Source of the DNA: Cryobacterium cryoconiti
Lineage (GTDB): Bacteria > Actinomycetota > Actinomycetes > Actinomycetales > Microbacteriaceae
Length of the DNA: 64,000 bases
Assembly (NCBI RefSeq): GCF_004403065.1
Contig: NZ_SOHA01000041.1
Location: 124,001 to 188,000, forward strand
Reading direction: 5' to 3'
In this document: one piece after another, positions 17,151 through 26,618 of the stretch
Layout: every line of letters starts with the position of its first letter
Numbering within the stretch: position 1 is the stretch's first letter
Translations under genes and position numbers: made by a program
Notes under the pieces: generated by a model
Seen by the model: the letters and a program-made list of their open reading frames with translations, nothing else
Databases searched by the model: none
What the model was told of the DNA's origin: nothing

Positions 17151-19042
17151 CAGACGCCTCCTCCTCCGCCGCCGCCGCCACCGCCGCCGACGGAGCCTCC
17201 CCCACCCGAACCGGAACTGGAGGAACTCGACGCGCTTCCCGACCAGGAGGCCGAGGTGGAGCTCGTGAACGAGCTCAGCCCGGCGGCGAACCAGACCGGG
17301 TTGAACGGAGCGGAGCCAGCGTACCAGTCCGGCTGTGCGTTGCTCCGGTCGTAGTATTCGCCGAGCACCCGCGACCATTCCTTCTCCTGGCCGAAGAGCA
17401 CCGCGAACGGCAGCAGGCGTTCGTAGAGCTTGAGCACCTGCCCCGGCTGGCCCGGATCGGGCACACCGGAATCGGGCAGTCCGAGAACGGATGCCGCATC
17501 CGGCCGGTAGGGCGACCGCAGCGCGCCCGCGGGGCTCTGCAGTACCCGCAGCCGGTCGGCCTCGGCTATGTCGATGTACAGCTTCACGCCGGCCAGATAG
17601 TCGCGCAACTCGGCGCCGGCGGCGGTGAGCGGGCGCACGCTCGCGGCGACGCTGAGGGTCGTGACCGAGGCGCCGATGCCGAGCACCAGCACGAGGACCG
17701 GCCACCCCCCGCCGACCTCCGTGATGAACGCCCCCAGGCAGCCGACCACAGTCATCATGCCGGTGAGCACGGCGGCGGCGAGGAGCCACCGGCGCAGCCG
17801 ACCGCCCTTCTTCTCCCGCAGGCCGTCGGTCAGCACCTGGGTGGTGACGGCCTGGAGTTGCTTGGTCAGCCCGGTGCCGAGCGTGGTGTCCTTGTTCTTG
17901 AGGTCCCGGGTCGTGCCCTCGTGCAACCCCGGGAAGAGCAGCCGAAGCACCGTGCGCTCGGCCGGTTCGAGGCCTCGCGTGTGCCGCAGCTCGAGCAGGT
18001 AGTGCTTCTTGCCCTCCCCCTCGAGCACCCGTACGTTTCCGCGCACCGCGAAGCTGAGGAACAGGGCGGTCATGGCCTTGGCACTGGTGCGCGTCACGTT
18101 GCCGGCCTCGAGCAGGGTCACGCCCTTCGGCGGCAGGTACTCGGCGATGATGGTCGGCCGGCCGGGGGCGTTCCGCCACCGGGTGACCCGGGCCAGGATC
18201 GCCAGCCCGGCGCCGATCAGGCCGAGCAGGGCCGCGGCGAGGCCGAGGATCGGGAACGGGTTCGCCGTGAAGGACTGGTCGCGGGGCACGAAGGTGCCCG
18301 GTTCGAACCCGACCGCCAGGGTCAGACCCTCGGCGGGGGCGAGCGCGCCGGCGGCGACGTCGATCGTGACGGCCGAGCCCGCGGCATCCGTTGAAAGTGA
18401 CGCGCAGGGCTCCGAGGAATCGCTGCCGCCCTGGTAGCAGGCAGCGTCCCCGGTGAGGCGGGGAGCGATCTCCGGGTCGACGGTGAGGGTGGCCGAGACG
18501 TCGCCGAACGGCTGCGCCCAGCCGGTGCCGTTGACCTCCCGGTAGAACTCCTGGATCGGGGCATCCGTGGGAGCCAGCGTGATGTCGACCTGCCGGTACG
18601 TGATCACGTAGGTCTGCGCACCGTGCACGTAGTCGTCGGCGGCGATCGTCACCTCGAGGAACTCGTCATCGCCGTCGTCGCTGGTCGTTTCGGTGTCGGT
18701 GTCGCGCTGCTGCCCGTTCTCGTCGGTCACGCTGACGAGTTCGAGGTCGGTCGGATGCCCGTCGTAGTGAGTCGGGATGGCGCGCCGGATGCCGCGGTTC
18801 TGGTCGGTCTCCGGGAAGCGGGCCACGATCGTCTCCGTGGTGGTGAGCGCCGAGTGGCCGTCCTCGGTGAGCCCGAGCCGGAATTCGGAGTGGAACGAGT
18901 CGAAGGTGAAGTCGGCGGTGTCGGCCGCCACGACGGACGATGGCCCGACCGGTGCTGCGGCGGCAGGGCCGGGGATGGTCAGCCCAGGCAGGGCGAGTCC
19001 CCCGAGTATGGCTGTGAACAGGAAGATTACTGCACGACGCAT
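17150..19042 (-). CDS. DUF2207 domain membrane protein
   Basis: 630 residues. An N-terminal signal segment ends at AAAAP near residue 31; a long extracytoplasmic beta-rich domain with the DUF2207 pattern (FPETDQNRGIRRAIP) follows, then a membrane segment near 265-285, a cytoplasmic part with a paired membrane segment near 415-450, and a Ser/Gly tail ending in a run of about eleven glycines. Such tails are common in this family. The start has TAGAGT six bases upstream, suggesting a leaderless message. Function unknown. Confidence 0.85.
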   Translation of the reverse strand: MRRAVIFLFTAILGGLALPGLTIPGPAAAAPVGPSSVVAADTADFTFDSFHSEFRLGLTEDGHSALTTTETIVARFPETDQNRGIRRAIPTHYDGHPTDLELVSVTDENGQQRDTDTETTSDDGDDEFLEVTIAADDYVHGAQTYVITYRQVDITLAPTDAPIQEFYREVNGTGWAQPFGDVSATLTVDPEIAPRLTGDAACYQGGSDSSEPCASLSTDAAGSAVTIDVAAGALAPAEGLTLAVGFEPGTFVPRDQSFTANPFPILGLAAALLGLIGAGLAILARVTRWRNAPGRPTIIAEYLPPKGVTLLEAGNVTRTSAKAMTALFLSFAVRGNVRVLEGEGKKHYLLELRHTRGLEPAERTVLRLLFPGLHEGTTRDLKNKDTTLGTGLTKQLQAVTTQVLTDGLREKKGGRLRRWLLAAAVLTGMMTVVGCLGAFITEVGGGWPVLVLVLGIGASVTTLSVAASVRPLTAAGAELRDYLAGVKLYIDIAEADRLRVLQSPAGALRSPYRPDAASVLGLPDSGVPDPGQPGQVLKLYERLLPFAVLFGQEKEWSRVLGEYYDRSNAQPDWYAGSAPFNPVWFAAGLSSFTSSTSASWSGSASSSSSSGSGGGGSVGGGGGGGGGGGV

Positions 19043-19048
19043 GCCTTC

Positions 19049-19054
19049 ACTCTA
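19049..19054 (-). promoter_or_regulatory. -10 box, leaderless promoter of DUF2207 gene
   Basis: TAGAGT sits six bases before ATG 19042. Confidence 0.45.
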
Positions 19055-19079
19055 CTCAGCACCCGCCGGGCGCGGCCTG

Positions 19080-21320
19080 CTACCGGAAGCTGTTCAGGCG
19101 CAGGCTGTTCAGCACCACGAACAGGCTGGAGAACGCCATCGCGGCTCCGGCGATCATCGGGTTGAGCAGCCCGAACGCGGCCAGCGGCAGGGCCGCCAGG
19201 TTGTACGCGAAGGCCCAGAACAGGTTGCCCTTGATCACGCGCAGCGTGCGGCGGGAGAGCCGGATCGCATCGGGCACCGTGCCGAGGTGGTCGCGCACGA
19301 TGGTGACATCGCTGGCCTCGATGGCCACGTCGGTGCCGGTGGCCAGGGCGATGCCCAGGTCGGCCTGCGCGAGTGCGGCCGCGTCGTTCACGCCGTCACC
19401 GACCATGGCGACGACGCGACCCTCGGACTGCAGGCGCCGGATGGTGGCGACCTTGTCCTCGGGGAGCATGGCGGAGAAGACCTGCTCGATGCCCACCGCC
19501 GCGGCGACCTGGCCGGCGGTGCGGGCGTTGTCGCCGGTGAGCAGGATCGGGGTCAGCCCGAGGGAGACGAGTTCGGCGAGCGCGGCCGGGGCCTCGGGCC
19601 GCACGGTGTCGGCGATGTCGAGCACGGCCCGGGCCTCATCGCCCCAGCCGACCACGACGGCGGTGCCGGTGGAGGCGTCGATCGCCGCGATCAAACGCGG
19701 GTCGAGCGGGCCGGGGAAGAGCGAGGGACGGCCCACGATCACCGCATGGCCCTCGACCGTGCCGGAGACCCCGAGGCCGGCCGTCGCCCGGAAGCCGCTC
19801 ACGTCGGGCAGAGCCGTGCCGTGGGCGCCGGGTGCGGCGGCCGCGGCGGCGACGATGGCGCGGGCGATCGGGTGCTCGGAGGCGCTCTCCAGGGCGGCGG
19901 CGTAGCGCAGGGCCGTATCGGCGTCACCGGTGGCGGTGACCTGGCCGAGCGACATCCGCCCGGAGGTCAGGGTGCCGGTCTTGTCGAGCAGGATGGTGTC
20001 GACCCGGCGGGTCTGCTCGAGAGCTTCCGGGCCCTTGATCAGGATGCCGAGCTGGGCGCCCCGGCCGGTTCCCACCAGCAGGGCGACGGGCGTGGCCAGG
20101 CCGAGCGCGCAGGGGCAGGCGATGATCAGCACGGCCACCATGGCGGTGAAACCGGCCTCCACGGGGCTCCCGGTCGCGATCCACACCACGAAGGTGGCCA
20201 GGGCCAGCACGATGACGGCCGGCACGAAGACGGCGGCGACCCGGTCGGCGAGGCGTTGGATGTCTGATTTGCCGAGCTGGGCATCCTCGACGAGTTTCGC
20301 CATCTGGGCGAGGCGTGTTCCCTCGCCCACCTGGGTGGCGCGCACCAGGAGGCGGCCGCCGTGCGCGACCGTGGCGCCGACGACCTCGTCGCCCGGCCCC
20401 ACTTCGATCGGCACGGACTCCCCCGTGATCATGCTCAGGTCGACCGCGGCCTGGCCGTCGACCACGATGCCGTCGGTCGCGACCTTCTCGCCCGGACGCA
20501 CCACGAACAGGTCGCCGACGGTGAGGTCTTCGATCGGGATGCTCTGCTCGGTGCGGGTGGCGGCCATCAGGTTGCCGGGGTTGGTCGGGCTCTCCCGAAC
20601 GACCGTGACGTCTTTCGCGCCGAGGTCGAGCAGGGCGTGCAGTGCGGAACCGGCCCGTTTCTTCGACTTCTCCTCCAGGTAACGCCCGAGCAGCAGGAAG
20701 GTGACCACGCCGGCGGAGACCTCGAGGTAGATGTTGCCCGAGGCGTCCCCGCGGCTGATCGTGAATTCGAAGGAGTGCTGCATGCCGGTCATGCCGGCCA
20801 TGCCGAAGAACAGGGCGTAGAGCGACCAGCCGAACGAGGACAGTGTGCCCACCGTGATCAGGGTGTCCATGGTGGCGGCGCCGTGGCGGAGGTTGATGAA
20901 GGTGGCGCGGTGGAACGGGTACCCACCCCAGACCACGACCGGCGCGGCCAGCACCAGCGACAGCCACTGCCAGTAGGTGAATTGCAGGGCGGGCACCATC
21001 GCGAGCAGGATGACGGGTGCCGAGAGCGCCGCACTCACCAGGAGGCGGGTGCGCAGCGGGGTCGTCGGGGCCGTGGCCGGTGCGGGTTCCGAACGGCGAA
21101 CGGATGCCGCTTCGACCACGGACGCCTGGTAGCCGGCCTTGCCGATCTCGGCTACGAGCTCGGCGGGGGTGACACCGTCCGGGTACGTCACCCGCGCCCG
21201 TTCCGTGGCGAGGTTGACCTGGGCGGTGACGCCGTCCACGCCGTTGAGGCGCCCCTCGACGCGGCCGACGCAGCTGGCGCAGGTCATGCCCTCGATGGAG
21301 AGGTCGACGGTATTCGGCAC
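19080..21320 (-). CDS. copA: Copper(I)-exporting P1B-type ATPase
   Basis: 746 residues. A single heavy-metal-binding domain carries GMTCASC (Cys14, Cys17). The membrane metal site has CPC in [15 protein letters not shown] in the next helix and MAFSS in the last, the set that defines Cu(I)-specific P1B-1 pumps. DKTGT (phosphorylated Asp) and GDGVND complete the catalytic domain. GTG at 21320 has AAGGGA upstream; an in-frame GTG at 21350 is less well supported. It is divergent from the CsoR-family gene with a palindromic operator between. Confidence 0.92.
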   Translation of the reverse strand: MPNTVDLSIEGMTCASCVGRVEGRLNGVDGVTAQVNLATERARVTYPDGVTPAELVAEIGKAGYQASVVEAASVRRSEPAPATAPTTPLRTRLLVSAALSAPVILLAMVPALQFTYWQWLSLVLAAPVVVWGGYPFHRATFINLRHGAATMDTLITVGTLSSFGWSLYALFFGMAGMTGMQHSFEFTISRGDASGNIYLEVSAGVVTFLLLGRYLEEKSKKRAGSALHALLDLGAKDVTVVRESPTNPGNLMAATRTEQSIPIEDLTVGDLFVVRPGEKVATDGIVVDGQAAVDLSMITGESVPIEVGPGDEVVGATVAHGGRLLVRATQVGEGTRLAQMAKLVEDAQLGKSDIQRLADRVAAVFVPAVIVLALATFVVWIATGSPVEAGFTAMVAVLIIACPCALGLATPVALLVGTGRGAQLGILIKGPEALEQTRRVDTILLDKTGTLTSGRMSLGQVTATGDADTALRYAAALESASEHPIARAIVAAAAAAPGAHGTALPDVSGFRATAGLGVSGTVEGHAVIVGRPSLFPGPLDPRLIAAIDASTGTAVVVGWGDEARAVLDIADTVRPEAPAALAELVSLGLTPILLTGDNARTAGQVAAAVGIEQVFSAMLPEDKVATIRRLQSEGRVVAMVGDGVNDAAALAQADLGIALATGTDVAIEASDVTIVRDHLGTVPDAIRLSRRTLRVIKGNLFWAFAYNLAALPLAAFGLLNPMIAGAAMAFSSLFVVLNSLRLNSFR

Positions 21321-21375
21321 GGTGGTCCCTTCGTTCGGTCTCGACGGCACGAGCCGGTTCGATGTCTACAACAGG

Positions 21376-21392
21376 ATACCCCTCGGGGGTAT
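21376..21392. promoter_or_regulatory. CsoR-type operator
   Basis: ATACCCCTCGGGGGTAT is a perfect palindrome (seven-base arms, three-base centre) matching the GC-rich, AT-flanked operators of CsoR regulators. It lies between copA and the regulator, 13 to 29 bases upstream of the regulator's -10 box, so it covers the -35 region and could repress both genes. Confidence 0.75.
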
Positions 21393-21404
21393 TCCGAATC
21401 ACGG

Positions 21405-21410
21405 TACTGT
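21405..21410 (+). promoter_or_regulatory. -10 box, leaderless promoter of csoR
   Basis: TACTGT sits six bases before ATG 21417; the operator palindrome occupies the -35 position. Confidence 0.5.
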
Positions 21411-21416
21411 GATCCC

Positions 21417-21695
21417 ATGATCGAAGACATCAAACGGCGTGCCCTGCACCGTGCCCGCATCCTGGAGGGTCAGATGCGCGGCCTCGAGAAGATGATCGAG
21501 AACGAGGACTACTGCATCGACATCCTCACTCAGTCGCTCTCCATTCAGAAGTCGCTGGGTTCCCTCAACAAGCTCCTCGTCGACAACCACCTGCAGACGC
21601 ACGTGACCGACATGTTCGAGGCCGGCGGTGAGGAACGACAGACCGCGATCGCGGAACTCCTCAAGGTCTTCGAGCTCAATAACAACCGCGGCTGA
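21417..21695 (+). CDS. csoR: CsoR/RcnR-family metal-sensing repressor
   Basis: 92 residues, all helical, DUF156 family. The conserved ligands map to Cys33 (DYCID), His58 and His62 (DNHLQTH). Copper sensors of the CsoR type normally have Cys-His-Cys at these positions; here the third ligand is His, as in the nickel/cobalt sensor RcnR. Even so, the divergent gene is a clear Cu(I) ATPase and the operator is of CsoR type, so copper remains the likeliest signal. It has a leaderless start and is autoregulated if it binds the palindrome upstream. Confidence 0.85.
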   Translation: MIEDIKRRALHRARILEGQMRGLEKMIENEDYCIDILTQSLSIQKSLGSLNKLLVDNHLQTHVTDMFEAGGEERQTAIAELLKVFELNNNRG

Positions 21696-21823
21696 ACCGG
21701 CGGCACGCCTTCGCGTTGACATCATCCGTGGATTCAATTAGCGTCATGCGAATGCTCGCAACCCGGGCATCGGTCGTTTCCCTGAACGTGCCGGTCGTTA
21801 CCCCGAGACGGATTGGGTCCCCC

Positions 21824-21991
21824 GTGAATTCAGATTCTTCAGCCCTGCCGAACAACGCAGGCCACACCGATCACCACGACATCACCAACCTGGTCGGCGA
21901 ATACCGCCAGCGCCAGCTCAACCTCTTCCGTGAGCGCCAGCCGGAACTCGAGCCCGACGAACAGGTCACGGCCCACCTGCCCACGCACTAG
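21824..21991 (+). CDS. Small hypothetical protein
   Basis: 55 residues from GTG 21824, hydrophilic, ending ELEPDEQVTAHLPTH, with a charged central helix around EYRQRQLNLFRERQ. No ribosome site is obvious. The frame is open upstream to an ATG at 21746, so the start is uncertain. I do not recognise the family. It lies downstream of csoR in the same direction. Confidence 0.4.
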   Translation: MNSDSSALPNNAGHTDHHDITNLVGEYRQRQLNLFRERQPELEPDEQVTAHLPTH

Positions 21992-22046
21992 CGAGCGCCT
22001 GCAGGACCTCTGGTCCGCGAGGTACGGCAGCGTCGGCCCGCCGGCG

Positions 22047-22607
22047 TCAGATCTGCTGGATCGGGATCGCGGTGCTCGACGGCGGACGCTGGAACAGTGA
22101 CTCCAGTGCGGGTTTGAGCTCGCTCACCCAGACCGCGTAGGCCGCGTCATTCAGGTGCAGCCGGTCCTCCGAGTAGGCCGCGTCGATCTCGCCGTCTGGT
22201 CCGGCCAGGCGCGCCCACAGATCCAGGTACTGCGCGTGCTGGGTCGGCGCGAATTGGCGCAGGTGGCGGTTGATCGAGCGCACAGTGTCGGCGAGTTCGC
22301 GTTCGCGCGGCGGCACCGATACGACCAGGATGCGCACGGCCGGCAGGCGCTTGCGCAGCGTGCAGAGCAGCGTTTCCATGTTGCGCACGACATACTCGTC
22401 CGACCGATGCCAGCCCAAATCGTTCGTGCCGACCTCGACCACGACGGCGGCCGGCTGCCGGTCGACGACCTGGTCGAGTTCGGCGACGACCTCGTCCGTC
22501 GTCTTCCCGTTCGCGCCGAGGTTGTGCACGTCGTAGTCGGGAAGCCAGACCGACCAGAGGCCGTTCGCGGTCAGTCCATCCCCGATGAACAGCACAGATT
22601 CCGACAT
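22047..22607 (-). CDS. SGNH-fold hydrolase-like protein with substituted nucleophile
   Basis: 186 residues. SGNH blocks are visible: block I FIGDGLTANG, block II NLGANG, block III VGTND and block V DRLHL. In block I the usual GDS serine is replaced by glycine (codon GGA), so the catalytic nucleophile is missing from its normal place while the Gly, Asn and His positions remain. ATG at 22607 has GGGAGG five bases upstream; a GTG one codon earlier is possible. Either the protein is not a conventional esterase or another residue acts as nucleophile. Confidence 0.7.
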   Translation of the reverse strand: MSESVLFIGDGLTANGLWSVWLPDYDVHNLGANGKTTDEVVAELDQVVDRQPAAVVVEVGTNDLGWHRSDEYVVRNMETLLCTLRKRLPAVRILVVSVPPRERELADTVRSINRHLRQFAPTQHAQYLDLWARLAGPDGEIDAAYSEDRLHLNDAAYAVWVSELKPALESLFQRPPSSTAIPIQQI

Positions 22608-22686
22608 CACAGCCTCCCTCGCACCTCCTCCATCATGCCTCGCGGGCGCCGGAGCTGCTAGGTGATCGAGGCCGATCCGGTGACGG

Positions 22687-24237
22687 TCAGGCGGCGCGGC
22701 CCGCGACGGGCACGTCCGACTTGGATGCCTCCCCGCCGGCCTCCGTCACGGCGGCCTCCGTCACGGCGGCTTCGCCGACGGCGGCCGCCGTGATCCGGTT
22801 GGCCATGCCGTTGAAGATGACGCCGTGGAACGGCAGGATCGCGAACCAGTAGAGCCGGCCGCCGAGACCCCGGGGGAAGAAGACCGCGCGCTGGCGGTAG
22901 ACCGAGCCGCCGCCCTCCGCCGGATCCGCGGTCATTTCCAGCCAGGCCCGGCCGGGAACCCGCATTTCGGCGCGCAGGCGCAGGAACCGGCCGGTGTCGA
23001 TGCGCTCGACCCGCCAGAAGTCCAACACGTCGCCGGTGTGCAGATGGTCGGGGTTGCGGCGGCCGCGGCGCAGGCCCACGCCGCCGACGAGCTTGTCCAT
23101 CCACCCGCGGATGGCCCAGGCCAGCGGGAAGGAATACCAGCCGTTGTCGCCGCCGATGCTCTCGATCACGCGCCAGAGGTCCTCGGGCTTCGCAGCGGTG
23201 TGCTTCTCCTTGAGGTCGGTGTAGACGAGATGTCCGGCCCATTCCGGGTCGCTGGGCAGCGGGTTGCTCGACGCGCCCGCGATCGACGCGTTGCGCCAGC
23301 TGGTCTCCACATCGCCGTCGCGCATGCGGCCGAGGGCCAGGCGGACGGCGGTGCGGTACCCGGTCAGGCCCTCTTTCGGCTGAGGGATGTACTGGTCGAT
23401 GTCCCGTTCGTGCACCACGCAGTCGTTTTGGAGGCTCGCGATGATCGGAACGGCCAGACTGCGCGGGATGGGGGTGACCAGGTTGACCCACTGCGATGCG
23501 AGCCAGGGGGTGAAGACGGGCAGGGAGGCGATGGGCCGCTGGCGCAGACCGGCCTCGAGCGCGTATCCGTTCATCATCTGGCCATAGCGCAGCACGTCGG
23601 GTCCGCCGATATCGAAGGTGCGGTTGACCTCGCCGGGAAGCTCCGCCGCCGCGACGAGGTAGTAGAGCACGTCGCGCACCGCGATGGGCTGGATCTTGTT
23701 GCGCACCCACTGCGGAGCCGGCATATACGGCAGCACATCGGTCAGGTGCCGGATCATCTCGAACGATGTGGAGCCGGATCCGATCACGACCCCGGCCTGC
23801 AGGGCGGCCGTGGGCACGCCGGACTCGAGCAGGATGCGGCCGACCTCGGCCCGGGAACGCAGGTGCTGGGAGAGCTCCTCGGTGTCGGGGTGCAGCCCGC
23901 CCAGGTAGACCATTCGGGAGACACCGGCCTCGGCGGCGGCCGTGGCCACGTTCGTCGCCGCCAGGCGTTCCGTGCTCTCGAAATCACCGCGCGTGCCCAT
24001 CGAGTGCACGAGGTAGTAGAGAACGTCGATGCCGGCCACGGCGGACCGCACACTGGCCAGGTCGCCGAGGTCCCCCTCGGCCACCTCCACCTGCTCAACC
24101 CACGGGACATCCTTGAGCTTCTGCGGCGTGCGCACGAGCACGCGCACGTCGTAGCCGGCTTCCAGGAGCAGGGGAACCAGCCGGCCGCCGATATAGCCGG
24201 TGGCGCCGGTCACAAGTACACGTCGTTGCGTCGTCAT
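22687..24237 (-). CDS. NAD(P)-binding SDR fused to DUF2867
   Basis: 516 residues. The N-terminal half is an atypical SDR with GATGYIGG at residues 11-18 and YYLVHSMG near the active-site region; the C-terminal half (about 340-480) carries the DUF2867 pattern with WYSFPLAWAIRGWMDKL and FHGVIFNGM. The last 35 residues include a short duplication (AAVTEA twice), mirrored by a direct repeat in the DNA. The start has TAGGCT at leaderless spacing. These fusions are common in Actinobacteria; the substrate is unknown. Confidence 0.8.
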   Translation of the reverse strand: MTTQRRVLVTGATGYIGGRLVPLLLEAGYDVRVLVRTPQKLKDVPWVEQVEVAEGDLGDLASVRSAVAGIDVLYYLVHSMGTRGDFESTERLAATNVATAAAEAGVSRMVYLGGLHPDTEELSQHLRSRAEVGRILLESGVPTAALQAGVVIGSGSTSFEMIRHLTDVLPYMPAPQWVRNKIQPIAVRDVLYYLVAAAELPGEVNRTFDIGGPDVLRYGQMMNGYALEAGLRQRPIASLPVFTPWLASQWVNLVTPIPRSLAVPIIASLQNDCVVHERDIDQYIPQPKEGLTGYRTAVRLALGRMRDGDVETSWRNASIAGASSNPLPSDPEWAGHLVYTDLKEKHTAAKPEDLWRVIESIGGDNGWYSFPLAWAIRGWMDKLVGGVGLRRGRRNPDHLHTGDVLDFWRVERIDTGRFLRLRAEMRVPGRAWLEMTADPAEGGGSVYRQRAVFFPRGLGGRLYWFAILPFHGVIFNGMANRITAAAVGEAAVTEAAVTEAGGEASKSDVPVAGRAA

Positions 24238-24243
24238 AGCGAA

Positions 24244-24249
24244 AGCCTA
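24244..24249 (-). promoter_or_regulatory. -10 box, leaderless promoter of SDR-DUF2867 gene
   Basis: TAGGCT sits six bases before ATG 24237. Confidence 0.5.
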
Positions 24250-24359
24250 GGGGCGGAGGCTGGACTGACGCCGAGGATCCGGCCGATCCGGCACCCTTCA
24301 CGGCAGGAGGCTGTGGATGACTCGCGCGGGCCGGCGGGCGGGTGCGGCATCATCGCCGC

Positions 24360-25226
24360 ATGACTCTTCGACTTGACCCGCGGCATCCGGTGGTCTGGCG
24401 TTCTCCCCGCAGCATCCAGATCGGCATCGACCACCCGCTCGTCGTGATCACAGCGATGAGCGACGGGCTCGAACGTGTGCTCGCCGCGCTGTCGGTCGGT
24501 GTGCCCCGCTCCGGCGCTCTCATGATCGGGCGGGAGGGCGGGGCCTCCGACGAGTCGATCCTGGGGCTGCTCCGCGCCCTGCGGCCCGCCCTGCTGGTGA
24601 CCGGGGAGACCCTGCCGAGCCCGGCCCCGCTGCCGACGGAGCCAACCGAACCGGATGCCCCGCCCGCGGTCTGCGTGGACGGGACAGGGCCGACCGGAGC
24701 GCTGATCGGGTCGCTGCTCGGCACCCTGGGGCTGCGGTTGACCGGCGCCGACGACCCCGGCGCCGGTCTGGCCGTGATCGTGGGGCACTACGCGCTCGAA
24801 CCGGAGCGGCACGGGCACTGGCTGCGCCGGGACGTGCCACACCTGCCCGTGGTCTTCAGCGACAGCGAGGTGCGCATCGGCCCTCTGGTCGAGCCGGGAG
24901 CGGGGCCGTGCCTCTCCTGCCTGGAGCTGGCCCACCTGGATTCCGACCCGTCCTGGGCGGCCATCGCCTGCCAGCTGCTCAGCCGGCAGGCCCCCACGGA
25001 GACCCCGCGAACCGCCCTCGATGTGGCCGCCCTCGTAGCCGGGATCGCCCAGGACCGGCTGCTGTTCGGACGCTCGACCCTGACCGAATCGGCGCTCGTC
25101 TTCGAGGGCGGCTCCGGGGTGCCCGCACGCCGGGACTACCGGCCGCACGAGCGGTGCGGCTGCCGCAGCGTGCCCGGCAACGTGACCGCGCTGCCCGGGG
25201 CCCGGCGCCCCGACCCGGTCAGCTGA
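24360..25226 (+). CDS. ThiF/E1-like protein resembling TOMM cyclodehydratase docking subunit
   Basis: 288 residues. The N-terminus reads LDPRHPVVWRSPRSIQIG, as in the leader-peptide-binding E1-like proteins of azoline (TOMM) pathways. The middle is a Rossmann-like region, and cysteine pairs CLSC (184, 187) and CGC (266, 268) form the probable zinc site, with PCLSCLELAHLDSDPSW matching the family consensus. No YcaO cyclodehydratase or precursor-peptide gene is visible nearby. Its place beside uvrD2 and nudC suggests a conserved actinobacterial role other than RiPP synthesis. The 3' end overlaps the convergent kinase gene by eight bases. Confidence 0.6.
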   Translation: MTLRLDPRHPVVWRSPRSIQIGIDHPLVVITAMSDGLERVLAALSVGVPRSGALMIGREGGASDESILGLLRALRPALLVTGETLPSPAPLPTEPTEPDAPPAVCVDGTGPTGALIGSLLGTLGLRLTGADDPGAGLAVIVGHYALEPERHGHWLRRDVPHLPVVFSDSEVRIGPLVEPGAGPCLSCLELAHLDSDPSWAAIACQLLSRQAPTETPRTALDVAALVAGIAQDRLLFGRSTLTESALVFEGGSGVPARRDYRPHERCGCRSVPGNVTALPGARRPDPVS

Positions 25227-25860
25227 GCCGGATCACGTGGTCGGCCAGCCCGCGGGTGCGTTCGATCAGCCGCGCGTTGGCCTCATCGGGGCCGAGCGCC
25301 CAGGCCTGAGCCTCGCCGGGCGTCTTGCCGTAGCGCTCGTGCCGGGCCACCAGCCGGCTGAGACGGATGCCCTGCTCCAGCCCCACGAACAGGGTCAGGT
25401 CGAGCAGCGGCCGGGCCGCGGCCCAGCCGCCCTCGTCGTGCAGCAGGTAGTTGCCCTCCACCACCACGAGGCCCCGCTCCCGGCCGATCCGAATGGCGCC
25501 GGGGGTCGCTTCTTCGATCCGCCGGTCGAACCCGGGTGCCGTGACGGTGCCCCGGGCCGCCCGGAGCCGCCGCAGCAGCGCCACGAACCCGTCGACGTCG
25601 AAGGTGTCGGGAGCTCCCATCCGATCGCGCCGGCCCAGCTCCACTAGGCGGGCCTGAGGCAGGTGGAAACCGTCCATCGAGACCAGCTGTGCGCGGTCGC
25701 CCAACCGGGCGACGAGGGCCTCCCCCACGGTCGACTTTCCCGATCCCGGGGCGCCGGCCAGGCCGACGAGGGTGCGCGGGCCGGCATCCGTCGCCCGCAC
25801 GCGGTGTTCGACCGCCCGGACGACGGCGACGACCTCGTCGAGGGTGCGGAGCACGGCCAT
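25219..25860 (-). CDS. P-loop nucleoside/sugar kinase-like protein
   Basis: 213 residues. The P-loop GAPGSGKST is at 36-44, SMDGFHLPQ holds the substrate-side Asp, and VVEGNYLL is the following strand. This arrangement belongs to the uridine-kinase/pantothenate-kinase superfamily, in the branch related to FrcK/YggC proteins. It starts 11 bp after the SGNH gene stop and is probably cotranscribed with it. Phosphoryl acceptor unknown. Confidence 0.8.
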   Translation of the reverse strand: MAVLRTLDEVVAVVRAVEHRVRATDAGPRTLVGLAGAPGSGKSTVGEALVARLGDRAQLVSMDGFHLPQARLVELGRRDRMGAPDTFDVDGFVALLRRLRAARGTVTAPGFDRRIEEATPGAIRIGRERGLVVVEGNYLLHDEGGWAAARPLLDLTLFVGLEQGIRLSRLVARHERYGKTPGEAQAWALGPDEANARLIERTRGLADHVIRLS

Positions 25861-25871
25861 CGGGGCCGACC

Positions 25872-26612
25872 TCAGCCGGCCTGGCGGCGGAGGTCCAGTC
25901 CCGGCGCCGAGTCGAAGACGAACTCGGCCCAGAGCCGGTAGCCGAGCGCGCTCGGGTGGAACTCGTCGCTGGCGAAGAAACCGTCGACGTAGGGCGGCGG
26001 GGTCGGGATCGCGACGACCCCGTCGAGGCCGCCCACGGCCAGACGGGCACCGGTGTCGAGGCTCGCGGCGTGGCGGGCCAGGGTGGCGCGCAGCGGTTCC
26101 GGCAGCAGCGCGAAGCGGTCGAAGCGCGGCATCAGCGAAACGAGCACGGCCGCCTGCGGTTCCGCGGCCCGCAGGGCGAGCACGATCCGGCGCACATCCC
26201 GGGTGAAAGCGGTGCGCGAGCGCAATCCCAGGGCGTCGTTGGCACCGATGGTCAGCAGGGCCAGGTCGAAGGGGACGGCCGCGGCATCCGTCAGGAAACG
26301 CTCGCGCACGTCCCGGGCCGTGGCGCCGTTCTCTCCGATCGCGCGCCAGGTGCTGCCGCGTCCCCAGCGCTCGGCCACCTCGTGCGCGATCCAGCCCGGC
26401 AGCGCCTCGGCCTGGGTCTCGGCGCCCACGCCGGCCGCGGTCGAGTCGCCGAGGACGAGAATGCGGAGCGGGTCGGGGCCGGGCCGGGCACCGCTCCACG
26501 GCAGGGCCGCGTCGGGCAGCCGGGGCGTGTCACGCCGCAGCCGCCGCGCCTGCGTCACGAGCAGCGGCGCGAACGGCACCGCGGCCAGACGCGTGAACGG
26601 AAAAGTGGGCAC
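25872..26612 (-). CDS. SGNH/GDSL-family hydrolase
   Basis: 246 residues with an intact set: block I LVLGDSTAAG, block II IGENGA, block III IGAND and block V DEFHPSALGY. An N-terminal stretch of about 48 residues precedes block I; it has a basic segment but no clear signal peptide. GTG at 26612 follows TAGCCT at six-base spacing. Probably a cytoplasmic esterase or lipase; substrate unknown. Compare the catalytically altered paralogue at 22047-22607. Confidence 0.82.
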   Translation of the reverse strand: MPTFPFTRLAAVPFAPLLVTQARRLRRDTPRLPDAALPWSGARPGPDPLRILVLGDSTAAGVGAETQAEALPGWIAHEVAERWGRGSTWRAIGENGATARDVRERFLTDAAAVPFDLALLTIGANDALGLRSRTAFTRDVRRIVLALRAAEPQAAVLVSLMPRFDRFALLPEPLRATLARHAASLDTGARLAVGGLDGVVAIPTPPPYVDGFFASDEFHPSALGYRLWAEFVFDSAPGLDLRRQAG

Positions 26613-26618
26613 GCCCCG

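Noticed and set aside
20361-21416. Upstream extension of the csoR frame into copA
   Set aside because: Antisense to copA with no regulator homology; the family N-terminus begins at 21417.
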